From Paucisalibacillus algeriensis (GTDB lineage Bacteria; Bacillota; Bacilli; Bacillales; Amphibacillaceae), in NCBI RefSeq assembly GCF_000577245.1, contig NZ_CBYO010000014.1, positions 62,001-126,000 on the forward strand: a stretch of DNA of 64,000 nucleotides. The letters are read 5' to 3'. The notes under the pieces were generated by a model. The model worked only from the letters and a program-made list of their open reading frames with translations, did no database searches and was not told the origin of the DNA. This document shows positions 18,574 through 28,171 of this stretch, piece by piece. A program made the position numbers and the translations under genes. Position 1 is the first letter of the stretch, and every line of letters begins with the position of its first letter.

Positions 18574-19707
18574 TTATTGCTTAAATTTATTCAGTTTATC
18601 ACCAATTAAATCACCTAGATGGAAGCTAGATTGTTCCTCATCTTTTTCGTATTGTTTAAACTCTTTCGCTTCCTCTTCAGCCTCTAATTCTCTAATGCTT
18701 AATGACATTCTTTCTTCGGATTCATTAATATCTAGTACTTTAACTCTAACTTTTTGACCAACTTCTAGCACTTCATGAGGAGTACCAATATGGCGATTTG
18801 CTATTTGTGAGATATGCACTAATCCTTCTACACCTGGTAGTACTTCTACAAATGCACCAAAATTCACAAGACGTTTTACTGTACCTTCGATTGCTTGCCC
18901 AGACTTCAGCTGTTCTTCTACATTTTCCCATGGTCCTGGTAGTAATTTCTTTCTAGATAATGCAATACGCTCATTGTCACGGTCAACCGATAGAACTTCT
19001 ACTTTAAGTTTCTCCCCTTCAGAAACCACTTCAGAAGCATTGCTTACATGGTCATGTGATAGTTGTGAGATATGTACTAATCCATCAACCCCACCTAAAT
19101 CAACAAATACACCAAAATCAGTTATGCGTTGTACTGTACCTTCGATTACTTGTCCTTCTTCTATAGATTGTAGTAATTGGGACTTCTTGCTAGCTTGTTC
19201 CTCTTCTACTACGGCACGGTGTGATAGAATTACACGGTTTTGTTCTTGATCTAATTCAACTATTTTAGCTGTAAGAATACGATCTTGATACTCGGAAAAG
19301 TCATCCACATAATGAGCTTCTACTAATGAGGCAGGCATAAAACCGCGAACTCCAACATCAGCAACTAACCCACCTTTAACAACTTCCTTGATCTGAACAT
19401 CAAAAACCTCACCAGAATGGAATTTAGTTTCCAAATCTTCCCAGGCAAGTTCAGAATCCACTACTTTTTTAGAAAGAATGACCTCGTCATCTTCTATCTT
19501 CTTGATTGCCAAAGAAAGTTTGTCACCTTCTTTAACTACTTCATTTGGGGTTTCAATATGTAGATTTGATAATTCACTAATCGGAATAATTCCTTCTGTT
19601 TTATAGCCAATATCGACAAGAACATGTTTTTCCTCTACTTTAACAACTGTTCCAGATACCTTATCCCCAATTTGCAAGTTTAGATTTTCTTGATTTGTTT
19701 CACTCAT
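18574..19707 (-). CDS. rpsA: 30S ribosomal protein S1 homologue (four S1 domains)
   Basis: The 377-residue protein holds four S1 RNA-binding repeats, each recognisable by G-x-V-x-x-[IV]-x-x-[FG] starts: GDKVSGTVVKV, GEVFDVQIKEV, GQVIEGTVQRITDFGVFVDL and GQAIEGTVKRLVNFGAFVEV. It is equivalent to B. subtilis YpfD, which is shorter than the six-domain E. coli S1 and not essential. It follows cmk, the conserved arrangement. Its role in binding mRNA or ribosomes is inferred from the domain. Confidence 0.95.
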   Translation of the reverse strand: MSETNQENLNLQIGDKVSGTVVKVEEKHVLVDIGYKTEGIIPISELSNLHIETPNEVVKEGDKLSLAIKKIEDDEVILSKKVVDSELAWEDLETKFHSGEVFDVQIKEVVKGGLVADVGVRGFMPASLVEAHYVDDFSEYQDRILTAKIVELDQEQNRVILSHRAVVEEEQASKKSQLLQSIEEGQVIEGTVQRITDFGVFVDLGGVDGLVHISQLSHDHVSNASEVVSEGEKLKVEVLSVDRDNERIALSRKKLLPGPWENVEEQLKSGQAIEGTVKRLVNFGAFVEVLPGVEGLVHISQIANRHIGTPHEVLEVGQKVRVKVLDINESEERMSLSIRELEAEEEAKEFKQYEKDEEQSSFHLGDLIGDKLNKFKQ

Positions 19708-19860
19708 TTCTATTCCTCCTTAACCAAAAAACAAGATAACAATACATAATTTCAGAAAAAACTCTCTTTTTATAACTTCTAATATTTACAAATATTTGTC
19801 AAGCAATTGTTACCATAAAAATATGGTAACATATGAAACTTCATTCTTATCCTACATAAA

Positions 19861-20532
19861 TCATTTAAATTTATTCACTTCAGCAAGTATTCGTTCTGCA
19901 ACTCCCTCAATTGACAATGAAGTCGTATCGATTTCTATTGCATCTACTGCTTTAACTAAAGGAGAAGCTGCTCTTTCTGAATCAATATGGTCTCGCTTCT
20001 CAATTTCTTTTTTTAATTCTTCTAAGTTAGACGGGAAGCCTTTATTTAAGTTTTCTACATGTCTTCGTTTTGCTCTTTCTTCAACTGATGCTATTAGAAA
20101 AATCTTCACCTCTGCATCTGGTATAACTTTGGTGCCAATATCACGTCCATCCATGACGACTCCACGCTCGTTGGCTAATCTTTGTTGTCTACTAACCATA
20201 TCATCTCTTACTTTTGGATGCTGCGCCACATAAGAAACATTATTGGTCACTTCTTTTGAACGTATATTTAAGGTAACATCTTGATTATCAAGAAGAACAC
20301 GTTGTCCTTCTTCGCTTTGAATTAATGTAATTTCTGTCGAGTCTAGTAATGTTACTAGTGCCTCTTCGTCATTAACATTTATTGTATTTTCTAATGCTTT
20401 TAATGTTATAGCACGGTACATGGCACCAGTATCAATGTATATGTAATTTAATTTATTTGCTACAATTTTTGCTACCGTACTCTTACCCGCAGCAGCTGGG
20501 CCATCAATCGCAATTGCAATCTTATTTGTCAT
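19861..20532 (-). CDS. cmk: cytidylate kinase
   Basis: Cmk phosphorylates CMP and dCMP. The 223-residue protein has the P-loop GPAAAGKST at 11-19, the CMP-binding [12 protein letters not shown] segment and [19 protein letters not shown] in the second half. It lies upstream of rpsA and downstream of motI, as in B. subtilis. An 8-bp inverted repeat in the gap to rpsA lacks a T tract, so cmk and rpsA may be partly co-transcribed. Confidence 0.97.
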   Translation of the reverse strand: MTNKIAIAIDGPAAAGKSTVAKIVANKLNYIYIDTGAMYRAITLKALENTINVNDEEALVTLLDSTEITLIQSEEGQRVLLDNQDVTLNIRSKEVTNNVSYVAQHPKVRDDMVSRQQRLANERGVVMDGRDIGTKVIPDAEVKIFLIASVEERAKRRHVENLNKGFPSNLEELKKEIEKRDHIDSERAASPLVKAVDAIEIDTTSLSIEGVAERILAEVNKFK

Positions 20533-20597
20533 TTATTGATTCATTCCTCTCATTGTCAATCCAAGCATGCTCTAATATGATACCATTTTTATCTTTT

Positions 20598-21272
20598 CTA
20601 TTGAAGTTCCTTTTGTCTAGCTTCTCTTTGTTTTTCAAAACAATAACGAATAATAAATTGTTTATCTTGCTCATTAAGTTCCAAAAATTTAATGGATGCT
20701 ATGGTCGCTGCAGACTCCTTCTCCATAAATCGCACTACCTCTCCATATAGCTCGAGATAATGATAATGGCCAGAGTGCATTGGGAGCACAAGGTATATAC
20801 TTAATTTATCACCGTCTGTTAAACGAAAACCTTTAGGAACAACAATGGAAAGACCACCCCCACTTAAATCGAGGGTAACGGTTGAAAAAGGCTTTATTTT
20901 CTGTTCATTACTATTTTCGTTACTATGTATTGCAACATCTACCGCTGTTTCTACGCGCACATATTGTCTTCGTTGAATTCTTTCGATTTGATCTTCATTT
21001 GGTAACTGCAATGCAATAGTTGGTATTTTTCCATTTCTCTTATCTATTATTTCTGTTTTAAAACGATATATAGATTGGTCATTTCCTAAATATTCGGCCA
21101 TCACTTTTGTACCAATTCGAAAAGAACCAGTTGTTCTTTTAGTTTTTACATGTACAGGATAATCCACGTATATATAACTACTGTTTTTATCAATAATTTT
21201 ACTACGATACTTCTCTATGGATAAAAAATCGGTTCCATAGGTTTCAATCATTAAAAAATCCCCAATCTTCAT
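20598..21272 (-). CDS. motI: c-di-GMP-binding flagellar brake, PilZ domain
   Basis: This YpfA/MotI-type protein binds cyclic di-GMP and then acts on the flagellar stator to stop motor rotation. The 224-residue protein has an N-terminal YcgR-type beta domain and a C-terminal PilZ domain. The two cyclic di-GMP motifs are intact: RRQYVR (arginines 102 and 106) and DLSGGG (135-140). It is upstream of cmk, as in B. subtilis. Together with cheR it supports a flagellated organism. Confidence 0.93.
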   Translation of the reverse strand: MKIGDFLMIETYGTDFLSIEKYRSKIIDKNSSYIYVDYPVHVKTKRTTGSFRIGTKVMAEYLGNDQSIYRFKTEIIDKRNGKIPTIALQLPNEDQIERIQRRQYVRVETAVDVAIHSNENSNEQKIKPFSTVTLDLSGGGLSIVVPKGFRLTDGDKLSIYLVLPMHSGHYHYLELYGEVVRFMEKESAATIASIKFLELNEQDKQFIIRYCFEKQREARQKELQ

Positions 21273-21329
21273 GTTTATCCCCCATAAATCTCATTGAAAT
21301 AATAGTTACTATTTTCATTATCACAAAAA

Positions 21330-21362
21330 AACAAAAAAAGGGAAAGGGCAAAAGCCTTTCCC
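21330..21362 (-). terminator. Rho-independent terminator after ypeB
   Basis: GGGAAAGGC and GCCCTTTCCC pair, with one bulge and a TTTT loop, followed by TTTTTTTG on the minus strand, directly after the ypeB stop. Confidence 0.88.
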
Positions 21363-21364
21363 AA

Positions 21365-22705
21365 CTAAATCCCTGCATAATTAATTTCTTTACCGTTAAG
21401 TTTCTCAACCTTTTCTTCTGTGCCATCCTCAGCATTAATAAAGATGCGATATGTGTCATCACCTAAAATGCCTAGGAATTCGTACGTTAGTACTTCTTCT
21501 CCCAGATCATTAGAAATCACAGCTAAATACTCTTCTTGTATATCCACATTAGGATTCACGAAATCTCTTGCTTCGTTAGAGCTTAAAATTGGTTTTGGAA
21601 TATCGCGCTTATGATGGTTTAAATAATAATTATTTGCTGTTAAGCCAAGGATATCGCCATTATCCAGAGCTACTTTTACTTCAATTGCATCCGCAAAAAC
21701 TCTAACACCATCTTGATTATAGATATATGTATATATACCTACATTTCCATACTCACTACTATTGAGTAATTCCATGTTTTCAAAGTTGTGCTTTTGAATA
21801 TAGTCTTTAGCTTTTTTATAACCTTCATTTAAGCTAATAGTCTTTTCCTTAACTGGTCTGTCTACAAGTAATGTAATTGGATGTCCACCTTGTTGGGTGA
21901 GATCAAGATACGCACTCTTGTTTCCATCATTATAGGCTATGCTATAAAGTGGAATATCAGCACCATCCCCAGTTCCAGTTATTTTAAGATCCTGTGTTTG
22001 TTTAATGTTAAATAGATTTCTACTATATTCTAATGCTTTCTCTTCATTAATTTTTGTTCCATTAACATTTTCATATTTATGATCTTCAGATGAAGTACCA
22101 GATATAGATGAATCTATATTTCCTTCTGAAAAACCTTCAATTTTCTTCTCAACCGTTTTAAAACCATCAATGATTGTGTTGTCTGCTTGTTCGTCTTCTG
22201 TTGCCAACGCTAACTGAACATCCATCCAACGTAAATTGTTTTCCATTGCAGTATGCTGAACTTGTCTTAGCTCATCCTTTATTTCACCAGCTTGAGAATA
22301 AAGATTCTCTAATGTTTCCAATTCTTCATCCGATAACGGATCCTTCTTTAAATCGCGAATTGCTGTACGATAAGTAAATTCTCCGATATTGGATAAAAAT
22401 TCTTCCGTCTTATTGAATGGTAATAACGTCAGGGGAAGTTGCCCAACATTGGATAAAGAATCTGATGTTAACCGCCAAATCTCAGCGAGCTGTGGTGATA
22501 ATCGTTCTCTTGAATTCATTGCAATGGCGGTACCAATTTTATCATGCATTAAATCAATATTATATGTTAATTCATGAAAGGCACGCTGGTACGTATTCTC
22601 TGCTTGAATCAAAATTGCATTTTTTTCTTGGTGTTCTTTATAGCCCCAGGCGGCAGTTCCAGCTACCCCTACTGCTAACGCAATAATTGCTATCCAACGC
22701 AACAT
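21365..22705 (-). CDS. ypeB: germination protein YpeB
   Basis: YpeB is made in the forespore and protects and localises the cortex-lytic enzyme SleB in dormant spores. The 446-residue protein has one N-terminal membrane helix (about residues 3-20) and a long extracytoplasmic region with helical N-terminal YpeB domain followed by PepSY-like repeats, for example ALEYSRNLFNI, EGYKKAKDYIQKHNFENME and LSSNEARDFV. It is 12 bases downstream of sleB, the conserved two-gene operon. Confidence 0.96.
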   Translation of the reverse strand: MLRWIAIIALAVGVAGTAAWGYKEHQEKNAILIQAENTYQRAFHELTYNIDLMHDKIGTAIAMNSRERLSPQLAEIWRLTSDSLSNVGQLPLTLLPFNKTEEFLSNIGEFTYRTAIRDLKKDPLSDEELETLENLYSQAGEIKDELRQVQHTAMENNLRWMDVQLALATEDEQADNTIIDGFKTVEKKIEGFSEGNIDSSISGTSSEDHKYENVNGTKINEEKALEYSRNLFNIKQTQDLKITGTGDGADIPLYSIAYNDGNKSAYLDLTQQGGHPITLLVDRPVKEKTISLNEGYKKAKDYIQKHNFENMELLNSSEYGNVGIYTYIYNQDGVRVFADAIEVKVALDNGDILGLTANNYYLNHHKRDIPKPILSSNEARDFVNPNVDIQEEYLAVISNDLGEEVLTYEFLGILGDDTYRIFINAEDGTEEKVEKLNGKEINYAGI

Positions 22706-22717
22706 TATTTTTCACCT

Positions 22718-23599
22718 CTATTTACAAAAGATATGCTTCCCAATACGTTTAATTTGTGGTCTTCCCCATATCCAGCTAGATGTTGCAGTATCTGGATTGA
22801 AGTAATAGATTGCATTTCCTGTAGGATCCCATCCATTAATAGCATCCAAGACTGCTTCCCTTGCTTTTTCATTAGGAGTTAACCATATTTGACCATCGGC
22901 AACTGCCGTGAAGGCTCTCGGTTCAAAAATTACCCCAGCAACCGTATTGGGAAAACTTGAGCTTTCCACACGATTAAGGATTACTGCAGCAACCGCAACT
23001 TGCCCTTCATATGGCTCTCCTCTAGCCTCCCCATGTACAGCATTGGCCATTAGGTTAATATCATTCTGAGAGAAGCCTTGGGGCACATTAACAGCTGTTG
23101 TAGTTCTTTCTGGGGTATTATTGTTATTCCCAGTATTCTGTGCTCCTTGTTGCGGAGCAGCCTCTCCACCACCGGTATTACTTTTTCCACCAGTCCCTTT
23201 TTTTGAACGTGTTTGCTCGGACAATGGAGTACCACCGTAATACGTAAAATCATTTCCTTGTGCAATTTGTGTGTGAACCCATTTCCCATCAAACTTACTC
23301 GCATCAACTAGCTTTTGCCTTGTCTTCAGTCCTGCGAGACCATCAATGTCTAAGCTAAAATCTTTTTGAAAATTACGGAGTGCCCAATAAGTTCCCCATC
23401 CAAAGACACCGTCAATTTTACCCTTGTAATACCCGATATACTGTAATCTTGCTTGTAGTTCAATAACATCATCCCCTACAGACCCACGTTGAACAATCTG
23501 ATTCGTAAAGGCATCTACTTCTTTAGGATTGTAAGTTTCTTGAAGTCCTATGGCTACTAGACATATAATAATGATAAAGATGTATTTTTTAATTGTCAT
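22718..23599 (-). CDS. sleB: spore cortex-lytic enzyme SleB
   Basis: SleB is a lytic transglycosylase that cleaves cortex peptidoglycan containing muramic delta-lactam during germination. From the ATG at 23599 (GAGAGG site seven bases upstream; an in-frame GTG lies inside that site) it has 293 residues. It has a signal peptide (about 1-30), a peptidoglycan-binding repeat containing GDDVIELQARLQYIGYY, a low-complexity linker rich in N, T and G, and the C-terminal hydrolase_2 domain with NAVHGEARGEPYEGQVAVAA, including the catalytic glutamate. It is followed by ypeB. Confidence 0.97.
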   Translation of the reverse strand: MTIKKYIFIIIICLVAIGLQETYNPKEVDAFTNQIVQRGSVGDDVIELQARLQYIGYYKGKIDGVFGWGTYWALRNFQKDFSLDIDGLAGLKTRQKLVDASKFDGKWVHTQIAQGNDFTYYGGTPLSEQTRSKKGTGGKSNTGGGEAAPQQGAQNTGNNNNTPERTTTAVNVPQGFSQNDINLMANAVHGEARGEPYEGQVAVAAVILNRVESSSFPNTVAGVIFEPRAFTAVADGQIWLTPNEKAREAVLDAINGWDPTGNAIYYFNPDTATSSWIWGRPQIKRIGKHIFCK

Positions 23600-23707
23600 G
23601 TTGATACCTCTCACTTTCTTGATTATCTAGTAGTATCTATTTTTCGATGAAACACTTAATTTATGCATACTAATCTAGAATTACGATGATATTTTTCAAA
23701 ATAGACA

Positions 23708-23735
23708 TAAAAAAAGAGACTATGACAGCCTCTTT
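23708..23735 (-). terminator. Rho-independent terminator after prsW
   Basis: AAAGAG and CTCTTT arms with additional inner pairing are followed by TTTTTATG on the minus strand, 16 bases beyond the prsW stop. It separates prsW from sleB. Confidence 0.75.
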
Positions 23736-23750
23736 AGTAGGTACATGATA

Positions 23751-24386
23751 TTAATTTGCATTTGCTACTTTCATACGATGTAATCCAAAAAACCAGAGGA
23801 TTATCATAAATGGAATAACAAATAAAGCCCAGTTTTCTCCTACAGAACCTAAAATAAAATTATAGAGTCCATGTAATGTCATTGGGATAGCTAAAGCTAA
23901 ACCAATATTTCCAATTCTATGTTCTTCATTCATTTTAGCCTTACCAAAATAGTAACCCATGATCACTCCAAATAAGGCATGTGAGGAAACTGGAAATAAT
24001 GCTCGGCTAAAAGCATATTCTATTCCATTGACCAATAGGTAGAGAATATTTTCAATTGTGGCAAAACCTAAACTAATAGATACTGCATACACGATTCCAT
24101 CATAGTGTGCATCAAACTCTGTATGTTGATAAATCACATATAAGAATATAAACCATTTAAAAAATTCTTCCAAGAATGCAACAACCAAAAATGACTGTAC
24201 AAATAGATTCCCTATTTGATCACTAGTAAACGCATATTGGATAAACATAATTGGAAAAACAAGCAGACAGCCGTATATAAATGTTCGAATAATTAATGGG
24301 ATTGGCTCGGTTATTTTATCTTTCAGATAGAAGAATGACATAAGTGCGAGCGCAGGTGCAACCCCAGCAGAAATAATTCCCAGCAT
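23751..24386 (-). CDS. prsW: intramembrane metalloprotease PrsW
   Basis: PrsW makes the first cut in membrane anti-sigma factors such as RsiW. The 211-residue protein has several membrane helices and the family motifs: FLEEFFKWFIF with the EExxK core near residue 70, SSHALFGVIMGYYFGKA, and LHGLYNF with the third conserved histidine. In B. subtilis prsW (ypdC) lies between ypdA and sleB. Here an asparaginase and a pseudogene separate it from ypdA. Confidence 0.92.
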   Translation of the reverse strand: MLGIISAGVAPALALMSFFYLKDKITEPIPLIIRTFIYGCLLVFPIMFIQYAFTSDQIGNLFVQSFLVVAFLEEFFKWFIFLYVIYQHTEFDAHYDGIVYAVSISLGFATIENILYLLVNGIEYAFSRALFPVSSHALFGVIMGYYFGKAKMNEEHRIGNIGLALAIPMTLHGLYNFILGSVGENWALFVIPFMIILWFFGLHRMKVANAN

Positions 24387-24526
24387 AATGATACCTACCC
24401 CTTTGACCTATAACAATCGTACCATTTTACAACTAGATTGAAAATACATTATTTAAAACAAACGAGAGACCCGCAAGGTAAGTATCATATTTCAATCCAA
24501 GATAAAAAGAAAGATAGGTGTTCCTT

Positions 24527-25498
24527 TTGAAAAAATTAATTATTATTCATACGGGTGGAACAATTTCCATGCTAGAAAATAAGGATACTGGTGAAGTAAA
24601 TACGACAGAAGATCATCCATTGTCAAATATTCCTTATAATTTTAGGACAAATGTGATTATCGATGAACATATTGCTTTTTCTTTACCGTCACCTCATATC
24701 ACACCTAATCATATGCTTGAACTTGCAAAATCTATAGATAAATTTCTAATTGAGTATGATGGTATTGTCGTAACGCATGGTACAGATACATTAGAAGAAA
24801 CAGCTTATTTCTTAGATTTAGTATTAGATACAGAAAAACCTGTCATTTTAACTGGTGCCATGAGGTCTAGCAATGAAATTGGGTCTGATGCCTTATATAA
24901 CTTAATAAGTTCTATACGTGTAGTCCTTTCTCCTGATGCCTATTCAAAAGGGGTTCTTGTTGTTATGAATGATGAAATTCATAGTGCAATTAATGTTACA
25001 AAAACATCTACAAGTAATATTGCGACGTTCCAAAGTCCTCAATATGGTCCTATAGGGATCATCACAAAGGAGTCCATTATCTTTCATCATCAATTAGTTG
25101 CAAGAACAACTTATCCAGTGGAAAACATCTCTAAACAAGTTTTTTTATTGAAAGCCTACGCTGGAATGGATAACAAATTATTTGAGATAATTCATGACGG
25201 TCATCCAGATGGATTAGTTATTGAAGGGCTTGGGCAAGGAAACTTACCTAAAGAAACAATACCATCAATCCGTAAATTAATTAATGAAAACATTCCGATT
25301 GTGTTAGTTTCAAGAAGCTTTAGGGGCACAGTAGGTCCTACCTATGCTTACGAAGGTGGAGGTAGACAACTAAAGGATATGGGCGTTATATTTACAAATG
25401 GATTAACAGGTCCGAAGGCAAGATTAAAATTATTAATTGCACTTGAAAATACCACTGATCATATGGTATTACGTGATATTTTTGAAAAAGAGTTCTAA
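24527..25498 (+). CDS. ansA: L-asparaginase
   Basis: The enzyme hydrolyses L-asparagine to aspartate and ammonia. It shows the two active-site threonine motifs, HTGGTIS near residues 8-14 and THGTDTLEETAYF near 84, and a GAMRSSNEIGSDALYNL segment. An in-frame GTG at 24518 overlaps the ribosome site AGGTG; I prefer TTG at 24527, which gives the usual MKKL start and 323 residues. It is divergent from prsW and is one of few plus-strand genes. It lies with a pseudogene inside an otherwise conserved block, which suggests insertion. Confidence 0.93.
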   Translation: MKKLIIIHTGGTISMLENKDTGEVNTTEDHPLSNIPYNFRTNVIIDEHIAFSLPSPHITPNHMLELAKSIDKFLIEYDGIVVTHGTDTLEETAYFLDLVLDTEKPVILTGAMRSSNEIGSDALYNLISSIRVVLSPDAYSKGVLVVMNDEIHSAINVTKTSTSNIATFQSPQYGPIGIITKESIIFHHQLVARTTYPVENISKQVFLLKAYAGMDNKLFEIIHDGHPDGLVIEGLGQGNLPKETIPSIRKLINENIPIVLVSRSFRGTVGPTYAYEGGGRQLKDMGVIFTNGLTGPKARLKLLIALENTTDHMVLRDIFEKEF

Positions 25499-25505
25499 AC
25501 CCATG

Positions 25506-25567
25506 AGGCTGAGACATAACATTTTAGTCCATATGTGACAATTTAGTTACTTCTCAGCCCCCTTTTA
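25506..25567 (+). terminator. terminator after asparaginase, with a GGCTGAGAC motif
   Basis: GAGGCTGAGA at about 25506 pairs with TCTCAGCCCC near 25554-25563 across a long loop and is followed by CTTTTA. The GGCTGAGACATAAC core resembles a terminator-associated repeat I recall from Bacillaceae and staphylococci. On the minus strand it could also lie downstream of the pseudogene. Confidence 0.6.
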
Positions 25568-25616
25568 TGAATAAATGATTAATTTATCATTATATTGAAC
25601 TATGGATTACCCTCTA

Positions 25617-26668
25617 CTATACATTCTCTTTTTCCCATTGGAGAACTTCTTGACGAACTATCGGTGCTACTTCCTTTCCTAACAATTCAATAGCACGCAT
25701 AACGTCCTCATGTGGCATTGACCCAACTGGTACATGTAACATAAATCTAGTAATCCCAACATTCTTTCTTAGAAAAATGATTTTCTTAGTAACTGTGTTC
25801 ACATCACCCACATATAATGCTCCTTCTAAGCTACGTGCATGGTCAAAGGTTTGTTTTGTGTATGGTCCCCATCCACGTTCTTTTGCTAGCAGATCCATAG
25901 CTTGCTGAGTTGGAGGGAAAAATTTCTCAATAGCTTCTTCTAAACTTTCTGCAATGAAACCATGTGAATGTGATGCTACAGCTAATTTTGAGGGGTCGTG
26001 CCCCGCTTGTGATGCAGCTCTTTTGTATAAGTCCACTACTGGTGAAAATTGTATTGGGCTTCCACCAATGATTCAAGAACCAACGGAAGACCTAAGATTC
26101 CTGCACGGACAACCGATTCTGGGGTACCACCACTAGCAATCCATAATGGAATAGGATCCTGAACAGGACGAGGATATATGCCTCGATTATGTATTGAGGC
26201 TCTGTGTTTGCCTTCCCAATTAACCATTTCAGATTCACGTATTTTTAATAGTAGTTTTAATTTCTCATCAAATAATTCATTGTAATCCTTTAAGTCATAT
26301 CCGAATAATGGAAAGGACTCGATGAACTAACCTCTTCCAGCCATAATCTCTACACGGCCATTTGAAATAGCATCAACAGTAGTAAATTGTTCGTAAACCC
26401 GAACCGGATCATCTGATGAAAGTACAGTAACAGCACTTGTTAATCGAATCTGTTTAGTACGAGAAGCCGCAGCGGCTAGCAAAACTGCTGGCGCTGAACA
26501 AGCATAATCCTTACGATGATGCTCGCCAACACCAAATACATCAAGACCTACCTCATCAGCTAATACAATTTCATCTACTACTTCTCGGATTCTTTCTGCA
26601 TGACTTACTACTTTTCCTGTATGAACATCTGGGGTAGTTTCAACAAATGTAGTTATTCCTAATTCCAT
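25617..26668 (-). pseudogene. LLM-class flavin-dependent oxidoreductase, inactivated
   Basis: The three frame pieces join into one luciferase-like monooxygenase of about 350 residues. The N-terminal part (26668 down) has the FMN-barrel features [14 protein letters not shown] and [13 protein letters not shown]. It stops at a TAG at 26327-26329, after which the same frame continues naturally (FIESFPLFGYDLKDY, then PLWIASGGTPESVVRAG). A single missing base near 26071-26077 then shifts the frame; the remainder reads IIGGSPIQFSP and continues to the stop at 25617. One nonsense change plus one frameshift make a functional product unlikely. The substrate is unknown. It lies between ypdA and the asparaginase, absent from this position in B. 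subtilis. Confidence 0.9.
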
Positions 26669-26692
26669 TGCTATACTTCTCTCCCTATACCA

Positions 26693-27673
26693 TTAGTCTA
26701 TTCGACTTGCAATTGTGTTAGCAATTTTACTACCATGAAATCTTCCATTCTCAATAAAAATTTCATTGTTATTGTTGCCCGCTGCGACAACTCCCGCTAC
26801 AAACACATTTTTAATATTCGTTTCATAGGTTTCTTCATCATAAATTGGTTTACCATTTACTGGATTAAAGTGCACACCAATTTCTTTAATTAAATCAAAG
26901 TTCGGGCGATAACCAGTCATCGCAAATACAAAATCGTTCTCAAGTCTATTCTCTTTCTCATTAACCCTATAACAAACAAATTCATCTGTTATTTGTGTCA
27001 CAATAGCGTTAAATTCCATTGTAATAATGTTTTTACGTACTAAAGAATCAAAATCTGGTAATATCCAAGGTTTAATACTCTTCGAATAATTAGCACCTCG
27101 ATATAGAACGGTTATTCTTGCCCCCGCTTTATGAAGTTCCAGTGCTGCATCAACTGCTGAATTCTTACCACCGATAACCACAACGTTTTTGTTATAGTAC
27201 GGATGACCTTCTTTAAAATAGTGCATCACCTTTGATAAATTTTCACCTGGGATATTCATGTAGTTTGGTTGATCATAATATCCTGTTGCAATAATGACAT
27301 GCTGAGCAAGATATCCTGATTTTTCTCCAGAAAACTTTTCTGTCTCAATCCTAAATTCATTGTTCTCCTTTTTTAACGACGTTACTTTCTCAAAAGCGTG
27401 TACACGTAAATTCATTCTTTCTGCTACATTACGGTAATATGCCAGAGCCTGATTCCTAACTGGTTTCTGTCTTTCGGTTATAAATGGGATCTCTCCAATT
27501 TCAAGTTTTTCACTGGAACTAAAAAATGTTTGATGTGTTGGATAATTATATATCGAATTTACGATATTACCTTTTTCAATTAGTAAGGCGTCTATTCCTA
27601 ACCTTTTCAGTGCTATAGCACTTGCTAGGCCACAAGGACCAGCTCCAATTATGATGACTTTCTCTTTATGCAT
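26693..27673 (-). CDS. ypdA: YpdA-type bacillithiol disulfide reductase
   Basis: This FAD/NADPH-dependent reductase regenerates bacillithiol from its disulfide. The 326-residue protein has the N-terminal FAD-binding IIGAGPCGLASAIALKR at 8-24, with the cysteine typical of YpdA, and a second nucleotide site VVIGGKNSAVDAALELHKAG. It ends FIENGRFHG. There is no CxxC thioredoxin-reductase motif, in line with the family. It lies downstream of gudB, as in B. subtilis, although a large repeat separates them here. Confidence 0.93.
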   Translation of the reverse strand: MHKEKVIIIGAGPCGLASAIALKRLGIDALLIEKGNIVNSIYNYPTHQTFFSSSEKLEIGEIPFITERQKPVRNQALAYYRNVAERMNLRVHAFEKVTSLKKENNEFRIETEKFSGEKSGYLAQHVIIATGYYDQPNYMNIPGENLSKVMHYFKEGHPYYNKNVVVIGGKNSAVDAALELHKAGARITVLYRGANYSKSIKPWILPDFDSLVRKNIITMEFNAIVTQITDEFVCYRVNEKENRLENDFVFAMTGYRPNFDLIKEIGVHFNPVNGKPIYDEETYETNIKNVFVAGVVAAGNNNNEIFIENGRFHGSKIANTIASRID

Positions 27674-27733
27674 TTTATCGCATCCTTTATAGAATAAGCT
27701 GTTTTATAAATGTTTGTTGCCTTTACTTTCACA

Positions 27734-28171
27734 GTTGATAGAAACTGTGCGGTAATCTATAATCTTTGGTTGAGCATGATACCCGCTCCGGAAATACACT
27801 CCGCTTTCCGCGGGCGGCTGGTGAGCCTCCTCAGAGCTAAAGCTCTTGCGGGGTCTCACCTATGCCTATCCTCCCGCAGGAGTCTCCGTGTATTTCCTAC
27901 GCTAGTTTGGATTAGTTCAAAGGGAAGCAAGAAGTTGCAATAATTATTATTTGAATACCAAACTTTAAATTGGAATCCTAAATAGCGCAGGTAGAATACG
28001 GAGACTCCTGCGGGAATAGCACGTGTCCGAAGACCCCGCAGAGGCGAACTTTCCTTGAGGAGGCTGAGGCCGTTCCCGCGGAAAGCGGAGTATTCTGCCG
28101 GAGCGGTCGTATTACACTATACTCATTAATCATTGGAGAAGTTATAGTAAGTACCGCGCAGTGTCTAACAA
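27734..28171. repeat. composite stem-loop repeat with terminal inverted repeats (copy 2)
   Basis: The 27674-28323 gap has no gene. Its ends, 27735-27754 and 28152-28171, are 20-base inverted repeats (17 of 20 match) related to those of the copy at 10525. Between them lie two core units in opposite orientation. The first (27790-27897) is bounded by GGAAATACAC / GTGTATTTCC, the second (27990-28099) by GGTAGAATAC / GTATTCTGCC. Shared cores include CTCCCGCAGGAGTCTCC and CCGCGGAAAGCGGAGTAT. Short frames that cross it are by-products of the repeat. Confidence 0.8.

Noticed and set aside
19809-19830. Perfect hairpin GTTACCATA / TATGGTAAC between cmk and rpsA as a terminator
   Set aside because: No T tract follows on either strand; it may be chance in AT-rich DNA.
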